The position numbers were made by a program, and so were the translations under genes. A DNA stretch of 5,640 nt, taken from positions 1 to 5,640 of the forward strand of contig JAQGPE010000459.1 of assembly GCA_028293225.1 (NCBI GenBank), given 5' to 3'. The stretch is from Akkermansiaceae bacterium. GTDB lineage: Bacteria > Verrucomicrobiota > Verrucomicrobiia > Verrucomicrobiales > Akkermansiaceae. Position 1 is the first letter of the stretch; every line of letters starts with the position of its first letter. The notes below the pieces were generated by a model that saw only the letters and a list, made by a program, of their open reading frames with translations, ran no database searches and was not told the origin of the DNA. This document shows, in pieces, positions 1 to 5,142 of this stretch.

Positions 1-1
1 C

Positions 2-643
2 CCTCTGGTGCCGATCGCCTTCGACTGCAAAGCCTCCGGGCAGAACGGTTTCGGGATCGGTGAGGTGAGCCCGACTCTCCGCAGCATGGGCCATAAGGAT
101 TCCCATCAGAATGCCGGGGGCCAGGTCGCCATCTGCTTCGACACCACCCAGATCACCTCTCCGGAAAACCGCTGCAATCCGCAGCCCGGCGACCCATCCC
201 ACCCGCTGTCCGCCGGCGCGCATCCTCCGGCCATCGCCTTCAACCTGCGCGGTCGTGAAGAGGGCGCAGTGCCGGAAGTCGATCCGGACGGCCTCGCCTG
301 CCAGCGCGCCGCCTCGGGTGGATCCTCCCGCTCCTACGTTGCCGGGCCAAGCTGGGGCGTCCGCCGCCTCACTCCCACCGAGTGCGAGCGCCTGCAGGGG
401 TTCCCCGACTGGAACGGCTGGCGCGACCTCGACGAGGACGAAGACGCCGAGCAGCTCCGCGCTCTCAATCTCACGGTCAAGCAGACCAAGCGCGGCAAGT
501 GGCGGGTCAATGACCCCGACGGCCCCCGCTACAAGGCACTCGGCAACTCCATGGCCGTGCCCTGCATGTTCTTCATCGGCTCCCGGCTCGACATCGAGGT
601 CCGCCGCCTGTCCCTCAACCTCCCTTCCGCTGCCGCCGCATGA
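2..643 (+). CDS. Phage-type DNA (cytosine-5) methyltransferase, C-terminal part (5' end outside window)
   Basis: The frame is open from the window edge, so this is the C-terminal 213 codons of a larger protein; the N-terminal SAM-binding and catalytic Pro-Cys motifs must lie upstream. Two family motifs are visible. Motif IX is RRLTPTECERLQGFPDW at 362-412. Motif X is RYKALGNSMAVP at 527-562; it helps close the SAM pocket in C5 methyltransferases. Residues encoded before about 345 form the target-recognition region, with the phage-typical stretches FDTTQITSPENR and GGSSRSYVA and degenerate internal repeats (see findings). The enzyme would transfer a methyl group from SAM to C5 of cytosine in a specific DNA site. 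In a phage this usually serves protection from host restriction or epigenetic marking. GTG at 8 and other internal starts are not credible because the enzyme would lack its catalytic half. The stop overlaps the next start by ATGA. The family call is firm; the target site is unknown. Confidence 0.92.
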   Translation, partial: PLVPIAFDCKASGQNGFGIGEVSPTLRSMGHKDSHQNAGGQVAICFDTTQITSPENRCNPQPGDPSHPLSAGAHPPAIAFNLRGREEGAVPEVDPDGLACQRAASGGSSRSYVAGPSWGVRRLTPTECERLQGFPDWNGWRDLDEDEDAEQLRALNLTVKQTKRGKWRVNDPDGPRYKALGNSMAVPCMFFIGSRLDIEVRRLSLNLPSAAAA

Positions 644-957
644 GTACCGACGCCACCGCCATCCTCGATCGCCTGGAGCGGGCCGAGCTGGAGCTCCACC
701 ACGCGGCCACCGCCGCGCTAAAGCTCGCCCGTGCGATGGCCGAATCAACCGCCGCGGCCAGGGCTGACGATGACGAATGGACCCGCATGCCGGCCGCCAA
801 GGAACGCTGCCCGATCTCGAACTGGTCCCGCTCCACCCTCAACCGCCTCACCGCGCCGTCTCCCCTGAAGCCGAAGGTCCGCCGCAAGACGATCGGCGGC
901 AGCGTCTTCTACTCCGGCCGCGACGTCCGCGCCCTCCTCAACTCCCCCGAGTCATGA
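640..957 (+). CDS. Small helix-turn-helix DNA-binding protein (excisionase/MerR-like fold suspected)
   Basis: This 105-residue protein starts at the ATG that overlaps the methyltransferase stop by four bases (ATGA), which supports the start. Residues 7-42 are Ala/Leu/Glu-rich with a heptad-like pattern ([16 protein letters not shown]) and probably form an amphipathic helix or short coiled coil. The C-terminal half contains WSRSTLNRL (62-70), which reads like a recognition helix. It is followed by the basic stretch [20 protein letters not shown] (77-96), which resembles the wing of excisionase or MerR-type domains, where a residue pattern such as RRKTIGG...FY leads into the last helix. I infer a small regulator or directionality factor that binds DNA as an oligomer through the N-terminal helix. 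It sits in a tightly coupled early operon. No catalytic residues are apparent. The fold assignment comes from motif shape only. Confidence 0.72.
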   Translation: MSTDATAILDRLERAELELHHAATAALKLARAMAESTAAARADDDEWTRMPAAKERCPISNWSRSTLNRLTAPSPLKPKVRRKTIGGSVFYSGRDVRALLNSPES

Positions 958-1175
958 AATCCCGCCCCATCCTTTTCTCTGCCCCCATGGTCCGCGCCCT
1001 CCTCGCAGGTACCAAGACGCAGACCCGCCGGTTTTTCAAACCGATCCACGGCGGCGATGAATACAAGACCGAGCTCAGCAGCGGCGGCCTGATCGACACC
1101 GTAAAACTCTGCCCCTACGGCCAGCCATGTGACCGACTGTGGGTGGTGGAATTCAAACGCATCAAGCCCGAATGA
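954..1175 (+). CDS. ASCH-like conserved phage protein, apparently internally shortened (73 aa)
   Basis: The start is the ATG overlapping the upstream TGA (ATGA). An in-frame ATG at 777 is rejected because it lies deep inside the upstream gene. The N-terminus, [23 protein letters not shown] (residues 4-26), is the signature opening of a widespread phage protein family related to ASCH domains. ASCH is a PUA-like RNA-binding fold. From memory, the family is normally about 150-250 residues. A second conserved block, [12 protein letters not shown] (53-64), is also present, but the usual RETW continuation is missing. The protein goes straight to VEFKRIKPE, which resembles the extreme C-terminus of full-length members (typically WVWVVEFRRI). 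The central part therefore seems to be absent while the reading frame is kept. Function is probably lost or altered; the molecular role of the family in phages is not established. C59 replaces the Gly usually seen in QPGDRLW. Confidence 0.75.
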   Translation: MKSRPILFSAPMVRALLAGTKTQTRRFFKPIHGGDEYKTELSSGGLIDTVKLCPYGQPCDRLWVVEFKRIKPE

Positions 1176-1792
1176 ACCCTCCAGCCCTCAAACGCCTGCC
1201 GCGCAAGGTCCGCTCCGCCGGGCTGAGTCCCGGCCAGGAGTATACCCTGACCCTCCTTGGCTACGTGGCCGGAAGCGACGGCGCCTGTCCCGCCGATGAC
1301 TGGTGGGAATTCGTGCTGAGGAACACCCACGGCAGCCGGCAATTGATCGAGCTCGACCTGGTGTCGCTGAATTGTCGCGGCTACGTTGCCTTTAGTAGCA
1401 AGGGCGTCGCGCTTATGTCGCGTTTATCTGCCGCCCTGAAACAGGAGGCGGACCGCAACCGCCTGCGGGCCCGGCGCGGCTCTACCTCCGCTCCCGACTG
1501 GTCTCTGCGCCAGCGGGTCTACGATCTGTTCCCCCAGCTGCGGGCGCCGCTCAAACGCTCCGAATCCTACACCAAGCCAGCCGCTTTCGCCGGCCTGCTG
1601 GCCTTGTATCCCCACAGCCACCGGGACGAGGTGCCCGCCAATGTCCAGCTGATCACCGATGCCTTCTACGCCACCGAGCTCGAGGGCGTCCTCACGGTCA
1701 TCGCCGAAGTCCTCTCCGCAGGCCGCAAGGTCCACCTCCTCTACACCCGCAAGGCGATCTACGTCGCCAAGATCGTCTGCCCGAAACGATGA
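1172..1792 (+). CDS. Hypothetical phage protein, 206 aa, possible winged-helix N-terminus
   Basis: I do not recognise this protein. The start at 1172 is chosen because its ATG overlaps the upstream stop as ATGA; an in-frame ATG at 1139 would overlap the preceding gene by 37 bases and is less likely. Residues 20-86 alternate predicted helices with a hairpin-like [16 protein letters not shown] (70-85). This resembles the end of a winged-helix domain, but no diagnostic residue confirms it. Residues 87-105 are strongly charged ([14 protein letters not shown]) and look like a linker. Residues 108-206 are mostly helical with a basic end ([14 protein letters not shown]). No signal peptide, membrane segment or catalytic motif is visible. 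It sits third of four ATGA-coupled junctions, between the ASCH-like remnant and the nuclease-like gene, so a role in early DNA metabolism or regulation is only a guess. Codons at 1391-1429 differ from the rest (see findings). Confidence 0.8.
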   Translation: MNPPALKRLPRKVRSAGLSPGQEYTLTLLGYVAGSDGACPADDWWEFVLRNTHGSRQLIELDLVSLNCRGYVAFSSKGVALMSRLSAALKQEADRNRLRARRGSTSAPDWSLRQRVYDLFPQLRAPLKRSESYTKPAAFAGLLALYPHSHRDEVPANVQLITDAFYATELEGVLTVIAEVLSAGRKVHLLYTRKAIYVAKIVCPKR

Positions 1793-2307
1793 ACGAAAAA
1801 ACCATTCAGAACGGCCTGTTTGCGGATCTCTTCTACCGCAGCGGCCAGCGCATCATCTGCCCGAACTACACGCCGAGGGGCTGGTGGGAGTGCGATCTGT
1901 TCTCGATCACCAAGGCCGGTTTCTGGATGGAATACGAGATCAAGATCAGCGTGGCCGACTTCCGGGCCGATGCCGGCAAGGAGCGCAGCGAGCGCGACAA
2001 CTGGCGGGAACCGGCCGTGATCGTGAAAAAGCACGATCGACTGGCGGAGAGCCACCCGGAGGGCCCGAGCCGCTTCTTCTACGTCATGCCCGCCGAAGTG
2101 GCGGCCAAGGTCGAGATCCCGGCATGGGCGGGACTCGTCACCGTCACCGCTGGCCGGACCCGGATCCACAGCCGGGTCACCAAGCCCGCTCCGCGCCTCC
2201 ACAAGATCAAGGCCAGCCCCGAGATGATCGGCCACGTCCAGAGCGTCTTCTGCGCCCGCTACTGGAACCTCCGTAGAGGTCTGAAAGAAGAGGAACAGGC
2301 CGCCTGA
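1789..2307 (+). CDS. Conserved phage protein with PD-(D/E)XK nuclease-like core
   Basis: This 172-residue protein begins at an ATG overlapping the previous stop (ATGA). Residues 24-59 contain the most telling part: CPNYTPRGWWECDLF, then EYEIKIS. The acidic residue D36, E50 and K52 (E-x-K) are spaced as in PD-(D/E)XK restriction-endonuclease-like active sites, including the MmcB/DUF-type DNA repair relatives. Further conserved-looking parts are KKHDRL (65-90 region), GPSRFFYVMP and IPAWAGLVTV, and a C-terminal basic helix ending RYWNLRRGLKEEEQAA. I recall similar proteins as unnamed genes in many tailed-phage genomes. Activity on DNA, such as nicking or repair-type cleavage, is inferred from the fold and not shown. 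The length fits a single-domain nuclease. The gene ends the ATGA-coupled cluster; after it comes the heptad-repeat leader of the next gene. Loss of E50 or K52 in homologues would argue against catalysis. Confidence 0.82.
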   Translation: MNEKTIQNGLFADLFYRSGQRIICPNYTPRGWWECDLFSITKAGFWMEYEIKISVADFRADAGKERSERDNWREPAVIVKKHDRLAESHPEGPSRFFYVMPAEVAAKVEIPAWAGLVTVTAGRTRIHSRVTKPAPRLHKIKASPEMIGHVQSVFCARYWNLRRGLKEEEQAA

Positions 2308-2319
2308 CGCCGGCTGTTC

Positions 2320-2354
2320 CACTTCGCACTGATCACTTCCCACTTTCCACTCTG
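2320..2354 (+). repeat. Heptad-phased CACT repeats in a leader
   Basis: CACT occurs at 2320, 2327, 2334, 2341 and 2348, exactly seven bases apart, each followed by three mostly pyrimidine bases. The array occupies most of the 52-base gap between two genes and ends five bases before the ATG at 2360. There is no Shine-Dalgarno sequence in the gap. It could be a protein-binding leader, an initiation-enhancing unstructured element or a decayed tandem repeat. Confidence 0.75.
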
Positions 2355-2359
2355 TCTTT

Positions 2360-2932
2360 ATGACCATCCCCGAACCTTCCAAACGCCCCTTCGGCTTCCC
2401 GCTCCCGCAGGAAGCGCTCGACTACTTCTGCGATCCCATCTCGCCGGACTACGGCCGGCCGTTCGACCTGGACGGCGTGACCTTCGCGGTAAGCCCGCAT
2501 TTCGTGCTGCGCTGCCACCACGGCCACTTTACCGCCTTCCCGGCCGCCTCTGAGAAGCAGGCCGCTTTCGTGCGGACAATGCCCTGGAACTACTTCACCA
2601 CCGGCACCCCCGAGTTCCGCTCGCTCGACAACTCACGAGGCGGCATCTACCGCGGCGATCCCCAGCCGATCTGGCACCAACTCGCTGCAGGACGGCGGCT
2701 CAACTTCGAAACGCCCGTCCGAGTCGGGCCGCGGCCGGTGATCCCGATCGCCCTGCTGCAATTGCTGGCCCGCCTGCCGCGGCCGGAGGTCCTGCTGGCA
2801 CTCAACCCGACCTTGTTCCTCCGCTTCAACGGCGGCGAGGTCATCGTCCCAAAGGTCTGGGCCTCTCACGTCCTCCCGACTCCCGCCTTCTCGATCCTGC
2901 AATCGACGCAGAAGGGCGCGTTCGAGTTCTGA
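2360..2932 (+). CDS. Hypothetical phage protein, 190 aa
   Basis: The product is not recognised with confidence. The ATG at 2360 is the first start after the upstream gene and follows the CACT heptad leader; no Shine-Dalgarno sequence supports it. Visible parts are a Pro-rich N-terminus with PFGFPLPQEALDYF, a CHHGH cluster (52-56) that could bind metal, an aromatic stretch around MPWNYFTTG (74-82), and a C-terminal block LLQLLARLP...LFLRFNGGEVIVPK (132-165). That last block resembles, from memory, the end of an unnamed phage protein family that closes with a helix, then F-(D/N)-G-G-E-G and a hydrophobic strand. Members of that family often carry a Cys-rich zinc knuckle in the middle, which is absent here. 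There are no membrane segments or signal peptide. Its position directly before the initiator-like gene makes a role in replication or its control plausible but unproven. Confidence 0.78.
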   Translation: MTIPEPSKRPFGFPLPQEALDYFCDPISPDYGRPFDLDGVTFAVSPHFVLRCHHGHFTAFPAASEKQAAFVRTMPWNYFTTGTPEFRSLDNSRGGIYRGDPQPIWHQLAAGRRLNFETPVRVGPRPVIPIALLQLLARLPRPEVLLALNPTLFLRFNGGEVIVPKVWASHVLPTPAFSILQSTQKGAFEF

Positions 2933-2933
2933 T

Positions 2934-2961
2934 CATCCCCCATCCCGCCACCAAGCCATCC
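2934..2961 (+). promoter_or_regulatory. Pyrimidine-rich SD-less leader of the initiator gene
   Basis: The short gap before the ATG at 2962 contains CATCCC twice with a 7-base period (2934 and 2941), followed by CCACCAAG and CCATCC running into the start codon. There is no purine-rich Shine-Dalgarno sequence. The composition and 7-base phasing recall the clearer CACT array at 2320-2354, so the two leaders may share a function. The similarity is suggestive only. Confidence 0.4.
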
Positions 2962-4071
2962 ATGATCGTAGAACCTGATTTCCTGACCCACTGGAAAACA
3001 CAGATGCTCGTCGCCGAGCTGGGAGACCCGGCGGCGCCGTTGTATGTGATCGCCCTCTGGGCCCACTGCCAGCAGCGCCGCACTGCTCAGTTCGACCAGC
3101 TCGCCGACAATGCCCTCAAGGCGATCTGCCGGTATCCAGGAGACGGGGCCAAGCTGCGGGCCGCCCTGGAGGTTTCAGGATTCATCGACCCCACCGAAAC
3201 CGGCTTCAACGTTCACGGCTGGGACGAGGTCAACGCCAAGCTGATCGCCAACTGGGATAATGGTGGGAAAGGCGGAAGGCCGAAAAAGAGCGCTTCGGTT
3301 CCATCTGGGAAAACCCAACCGGAACCCACCGGAAACCCAAATCAAACCCACCGGAACCCACAAGGAACCGATAGACAAGAGAAGATAGAGAAGATAGAAG
3401 AGAGGGGAGGGAAAGACAGCGCGGGCGCGCCGCCGGCGGTCGCCGTCGAACCCCCTCCCCCTCCCGTTTCGAATCTGGCGATCCTGCCTCCGGCGAAAGC
3501 CGCCTCGAAGCACGACCCGACGCCGGGCCGAACGGCCGTCGAGCAGAAGCTCCGCGAGCTGTGGCCCGACGCTCCCCGGCACATGACGGCCATGGAAATG
3601 CACGACCTCAGCGGCTCCCTGTCGGTCCTCTGCGAGCTGACCGACGAGGACTGGGCCGCCTGCTCGGCCTGGAACGCCGCGCCGCTGCGGCTGCTCGGGA
3701 AAAGATCCCGCTGGCCCCGCGACCGCCGCGAGTTCATCGCCCATGCCGGGGAGGTCATCGAGATCGTCCGCCCCTGGTGGCGGGCCGGCGGCCGCTCCTG
3801 GCACGCCCGGCAGGTCGCCGCGGCAGCCGAGCCGCCGGAGCGCCTTTCCGCCCCGGCTCCATCGACTCCAGCCCCAACCGACGAGGACATCGCCGCCTTC
3901 GCTGAGTTCCTGAAAACTCCGGTCCCACTCCCCGGCCGGCCGGGCGCCACCGCTTCCGATCCCCCGGCCACCTATCCCCAATGCCCGGAAGGGCAGGTCC
4001 TGGTCGGTTTCTCAGACGGCGCCTTCGGCGGCGAACCGATTTACGCAAACCCCGACCGAATCTCCGCCTGA
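2962..4071 (+). CDS. Phage replication-initiator-like protein (winged-helix N-terminus, repetitive linker)
   Basis: This is a 369-residue protein with three parts. Residues 1-95 read as a winged-helix domain: helices around LYVIALWAHCQQRR and NALKAICRY, then VSGFIDPTETGFNVHGWDEVNA, a wing-like end typical of phage O-like or DnaD/replisome-organiser N-termini. Residues 96-190 are a low-complexity linker that begins GGKGGRPKK and includes repeated Pro-Thr-Gly-Asn-Pro units, EKIEKIEER and a PPPPP run. Residues 191-290 form a second, helical and basic domain (WPRDRREFIAHAGEVIEIVRPWW). The tail to 369 is Pro/Ala-rich. In such phage proteins the first domain binds the origin and the C-terminal part recruits helicase or its loader; that division of labour is inferred here. 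The SSB gene directly downstream supports a replication role. The DNA of the linker carries repeats that could be the origin itself. ATG 2962 is SD-less. Exact family is unconfirmed. Confidence 0.8.
   Translation: MIVEPDFLTHWKTQMLVAELGDPAAPLYVIALWAHCQQRRTAQFDQLADNALKAICRYPGDGAKLRAALEVSGFIDPTETGFNVHGWDEVNAKLIANWDNGGKGGRPKKSASVPSGKTQPEPTGNPNQTHRNPQGTDRQEKIEKIEERGGKDSAGAPPAVAVEPPPPPVSNLAILPPAKAASKHDPTPGRTAVEQKLRELWPDAPRHMTAMEMHDLSGSLSVLCELTDEDWAACSAWNAAPLRLLGKRSRWPRDRREFIAHAGEVIEIVRPWWRAGGRSWHARQVAAAAEPPERLSAPAPSTPAPTDEDIAAFAEFLKTPVPLPGRPGATASDPPATYPQCPEGQVLVGFSDGAFGGEPIYANPDRISA
3312..3356 (+). repeat. Iteron-like direct repeats inside the initiator gene
   Basis: AACCCACCGGAA occurs exactly at 3323-3334 and 3345-3356, 22 bases apart (about two helical turns). 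A variant with one extra A (AACCCAACCGGAA) sits at 3312-3324. A partial copy, AAGGAACCG, follows at 3362-3370. These lie in the linker-coding part of the initiator gene, where lambdoid phages carry their iterons. They may instead only reflect a repetitive peptide linker. Confidence 0.55.
3371..3414 (+). other. Purine-rich, locally AT-rich tract, candidate unwinding region
   Basis: About 20 of the 30 bases at 3371-3400 are A or T, in a window that is otherwise strongly GC-rich. The tract contains the tandem 9-mer GAGAAGATA at 3379-3387 and 3388-3396, and turns G-rich after 3401. It follows the iteron-like repeats directly, an order (iterons, then an easily melted stretch) known from phage lambda ori. 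A pyrimidine tract at 3451-3465 can pair with GGGGAGGG at 3404-3411. An origin is inferred and not demonstrated. Confidence 0.4.
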
Positions 4072-4074
4072 CCT

Positions 4075-4557
4075 ATGGCCTCACTCAACAAAGTCCTTCT
4101 CCTCGGCAACCTCACCCGCGATCCCGATGTCCGCTACACCCCGAAGGGCACCGCCGTGGGCGACCTCGGCCTGGCCGTCAACCGGCGCATCCAGGATGGC
4201 CGCGGCAACTGGACCGATGAAGCCACCTTCGTCGACGTCACGGTCTGGGGCGCCACCGCCGAGAACGCGCAGAAGTTCCTGACCAAGGGCCGCTCGGTGC
4301 TGGTAGAGGGCCGCCTCTCGGTGGAGAGCTGGACCGACAAACAGTCCGGCCAGAAGCGCAGCCGCCTGAAGGTCACCGCCGAAACGCTACAGTTCCTGCC
4401 CGATGCAAAATCCCGCGAGACCTCCGAGCGCGCCCGCCAGCCGGGCGGGCCGGGGCCGGCTCATGCCTACACCGCCGACTCACTCGACTACCCGGAAAAC
4501 CGCAGTGAATCCGGCCCTTCCGACTACCAAGAGGAAGAGTCCGATATCCCCTTTTGA
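4075..4557 (+). CDS. ssb: Single-stranded DNA-binding protein
   Basis: This 160-residue protein coats single-stranded DNA at replication forks and recruits partner proteins. The N-terminal OB fold covers residues 1-107: NKVLLLGNLTRDPDVRYTPKG at 5-25, the aromatic DNA-contact positions W46, F52 and W58, and the GRSVLVEGRLSVESWTD strand-turn. Residues 108-150 are a Gly/Pro/Ser-rich flexible linker. The protein ends EEESDIPF, the acidic tip that binds helicases, exonucleases, primase and other SSB partners in bacteria. Length is close to the usual 160-180 residues. It starts three bases after the initiator-like gene stops (TGA CCT ATG) and in the same frame, so the two are very likely translated together. 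There is no separate Shine-Dalgarno sequence. A phage-encoded copy would support rapid phage DNA synthesis or recombination. This is the most secure call in the window. Confidence 0.97.
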   Translation: MASLNKVLLLGNLTRDPDVRYTPKGTAVGDLGLAVNRRIQDGRGNWTDEATFVDVTVWGATAENAQKFLTKGRSVLVEGRLSVESWTDKQSGQKRSRLKVTAETLQFLPDAKSRETSERARQPGGPGPAHAYTADSLDYPENRSESGPSDYQEEESDIPF

Positions 4558-4560
4558 CCT

Positions 4561-4863
4561 ATGAAAAATGACCCGATCTCGGCCCCACCCGTTGGAATTG
4601 AACCCCGCTACGTCATCGGCATGGGCCGCAATGACGGCGAAGAAAAGCAATGCTCCCATCTCTACGTCACAACCACCGGAAGCGACCGAGACTTGCTCCC
4701 GATGTGCCGGAAGGGATGGAACCGGTCCGATGGCGAAAGCTTCTCGATTTTCCGAGGTCACACCGGATCACGGGGCATCTGCAAGACCTGCCAGAAACGC
4801 CGGGAACAGGGACTTCCCGGCGTGGATGCCGTGCCGGGAAGTCACAAAACCAGATGGATCTGA
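4561..4863 (+). CDS. Small Cys/His-rich phage protein, probable zinc-binding
   Basis: The 100-residue product starts one codon after the ssb stop (TGA CCT ATG). Candidate metal ligands are C31-x-H33, C49 and C74-x2-C77, the last flanked by basic residues (CKTCQKRR). Between them is GWNRSDGESFSIFRG (52-66), and the protein ends HKTRWI. I recall the combination of a Cys, a GWNRSDG-like block and a terminal HKTRW from unnamed small phage proteins, so this is a conserved family member with no known function. A zinc ribbon or knuckle that binds nucleic acid or a protein partner is the simplest reading. The last third of the gene carries strong inverted repeats (4797-4843), so its sequence may be under a second, non-coding constraint. 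Overlapping out-of-frame readings are compositionally unlikely. Confidence 0.8.
   Translation: MKNDPISAPPVGIEPRYVIGMGRNDGEEKQCSHLYVTTTGSDRDLLPMCRKGWNRSDGESFSIFRGHTGSRGICKTCQKRREQGLPGVDAVPGSHKTRWI
4797..4843 (+). promoter_or_regulatory. Three-arm alternative hairpin element
   Basis: GCCGGGAA occurs at 4799-4806 and 4833-4840, with its reverse complement TTCCCGGC between them at 4814-4821. The middle arm can pair upstream (4797-4806 with 4814-4823, 10 perfect pairs, 7-base loop) or downstream (4811-4821 with 4833-4843, 11 perfect pairs). The downstream pairing extends to 15 pairs with two G-U wobbles and a 3-base loop. The two folds exclude each other, as in attenuators. No T-run follows, so an intrinsic terminator is unlikely. 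Confidence 0.65.
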
Positions 4864-4890
4864 GCCATGGCTGATTCTATCTCAGATCCA
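4855..4890 (+). promoter_or_regulatory. Hairpin enclosing the start codon of the 70-aa gene
   Basis: TGGATCTGAG (4855-4864) and CTCAGATCCA (4881-4890) are perfect 10-base inverted arms around a 16-base loop. The upstream stop TGA (4861-4863) lies in the left arm and the ATG (4867) in the loop. AGCCATGGCT (4863-4872) is a further perfect palindrome centred on the start. This arrangement could control translation of the downstream gene through RNA structure or a bound protein. Confidence 0.6.
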
Positions 4891-5079
4891 AGCGAAGCGC
4901 TGATCCGCACTGGCTTCAAGCGACACGTGCCCGACCAGCCGGGCCTGTGGGAGTTCGCCTGCATGGAGAATGACCACCGCCCGGAACGGGTTGCCGTCAC
5001 CGGCCTCTACCGGGCGCTCTATTTCCACGCCGTGGATATTCCGGGCCGTCTGCTATTTCAGGAAGATCGCCTAGGCTGA
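4867..5079 (+). CDS. Hypothetical small phage protein, 70 aa
   Basis: I do not recognise this protein. It starts one codon after the previous stop (TGA GCC ATG) and in the same frame. Its start codon lies in the loop of a 10-pair hairpin. It is a soluble, single small domain with PDQPGLWEFACMEND (22-36), then RVAVTGLYRALYFHAVDIPGRL (41-62), which suggests a short strand-turn-strand with aromatic residues. No membrane segment, signal peptide or clustered cysteines are present. Similar PGLWEF-type openings occur in small unnamed phage proteins, which is a weak hint only. Codon use and GC content match the neighbours, supporting a real gene. After it comes a 63-base gap in which no promoter is evident. 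Confidence 0.72.
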   Translation: MADSISDPSEALIRTGFKRHVPDQPGLWEFACMENDHRPERVAVTGLYRALYFHAVDIPGRLLFQEDRLG

Positions 5080-5142
5080 ACCGCCCCAACGGGCCGGTCC
5101 GGCACTCCCTTCCCGCGCCGAATCCGGTTTCGCTTCGGGACC

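Noticed and set aside
111..767. Plus-strand 218-codon frame overlapping the methyltransferase
   Set aside because: The translation is Ser/Pro/Arg/Ala-rich with no domain, while the other frame has clear methyltransferase motifs.
777..1175. Longer reading of the ASCH-like gene starting at 777
   Set aside because: It would overlap the helix-turn-helix gene by 180 bases with a Pro/Arg-rich N-terminus; the family's signature start is at 954.
1759..2382. Minus-strand open frame of 207 codons
   Set aside because: It is antisense to the nuclease-like gene, with no recognisable motif and a composition typical of a shadow frame.
3175..3981. Long 268-codon open frame on the minus strand
   Set aside because: It lies wholly opposite the initiator-like gene, its translation is Gly/Arg-rich low complexity, and such frames are expected opposite GC-rich genes.
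4568..4903. Plus-strand 111-codon frame overlapping the Cys/His-rich gene
   Set aside because: The competing frame has conserved-looking Cys/His spacing and a clean one-codon junction with ssb; this one has neither.
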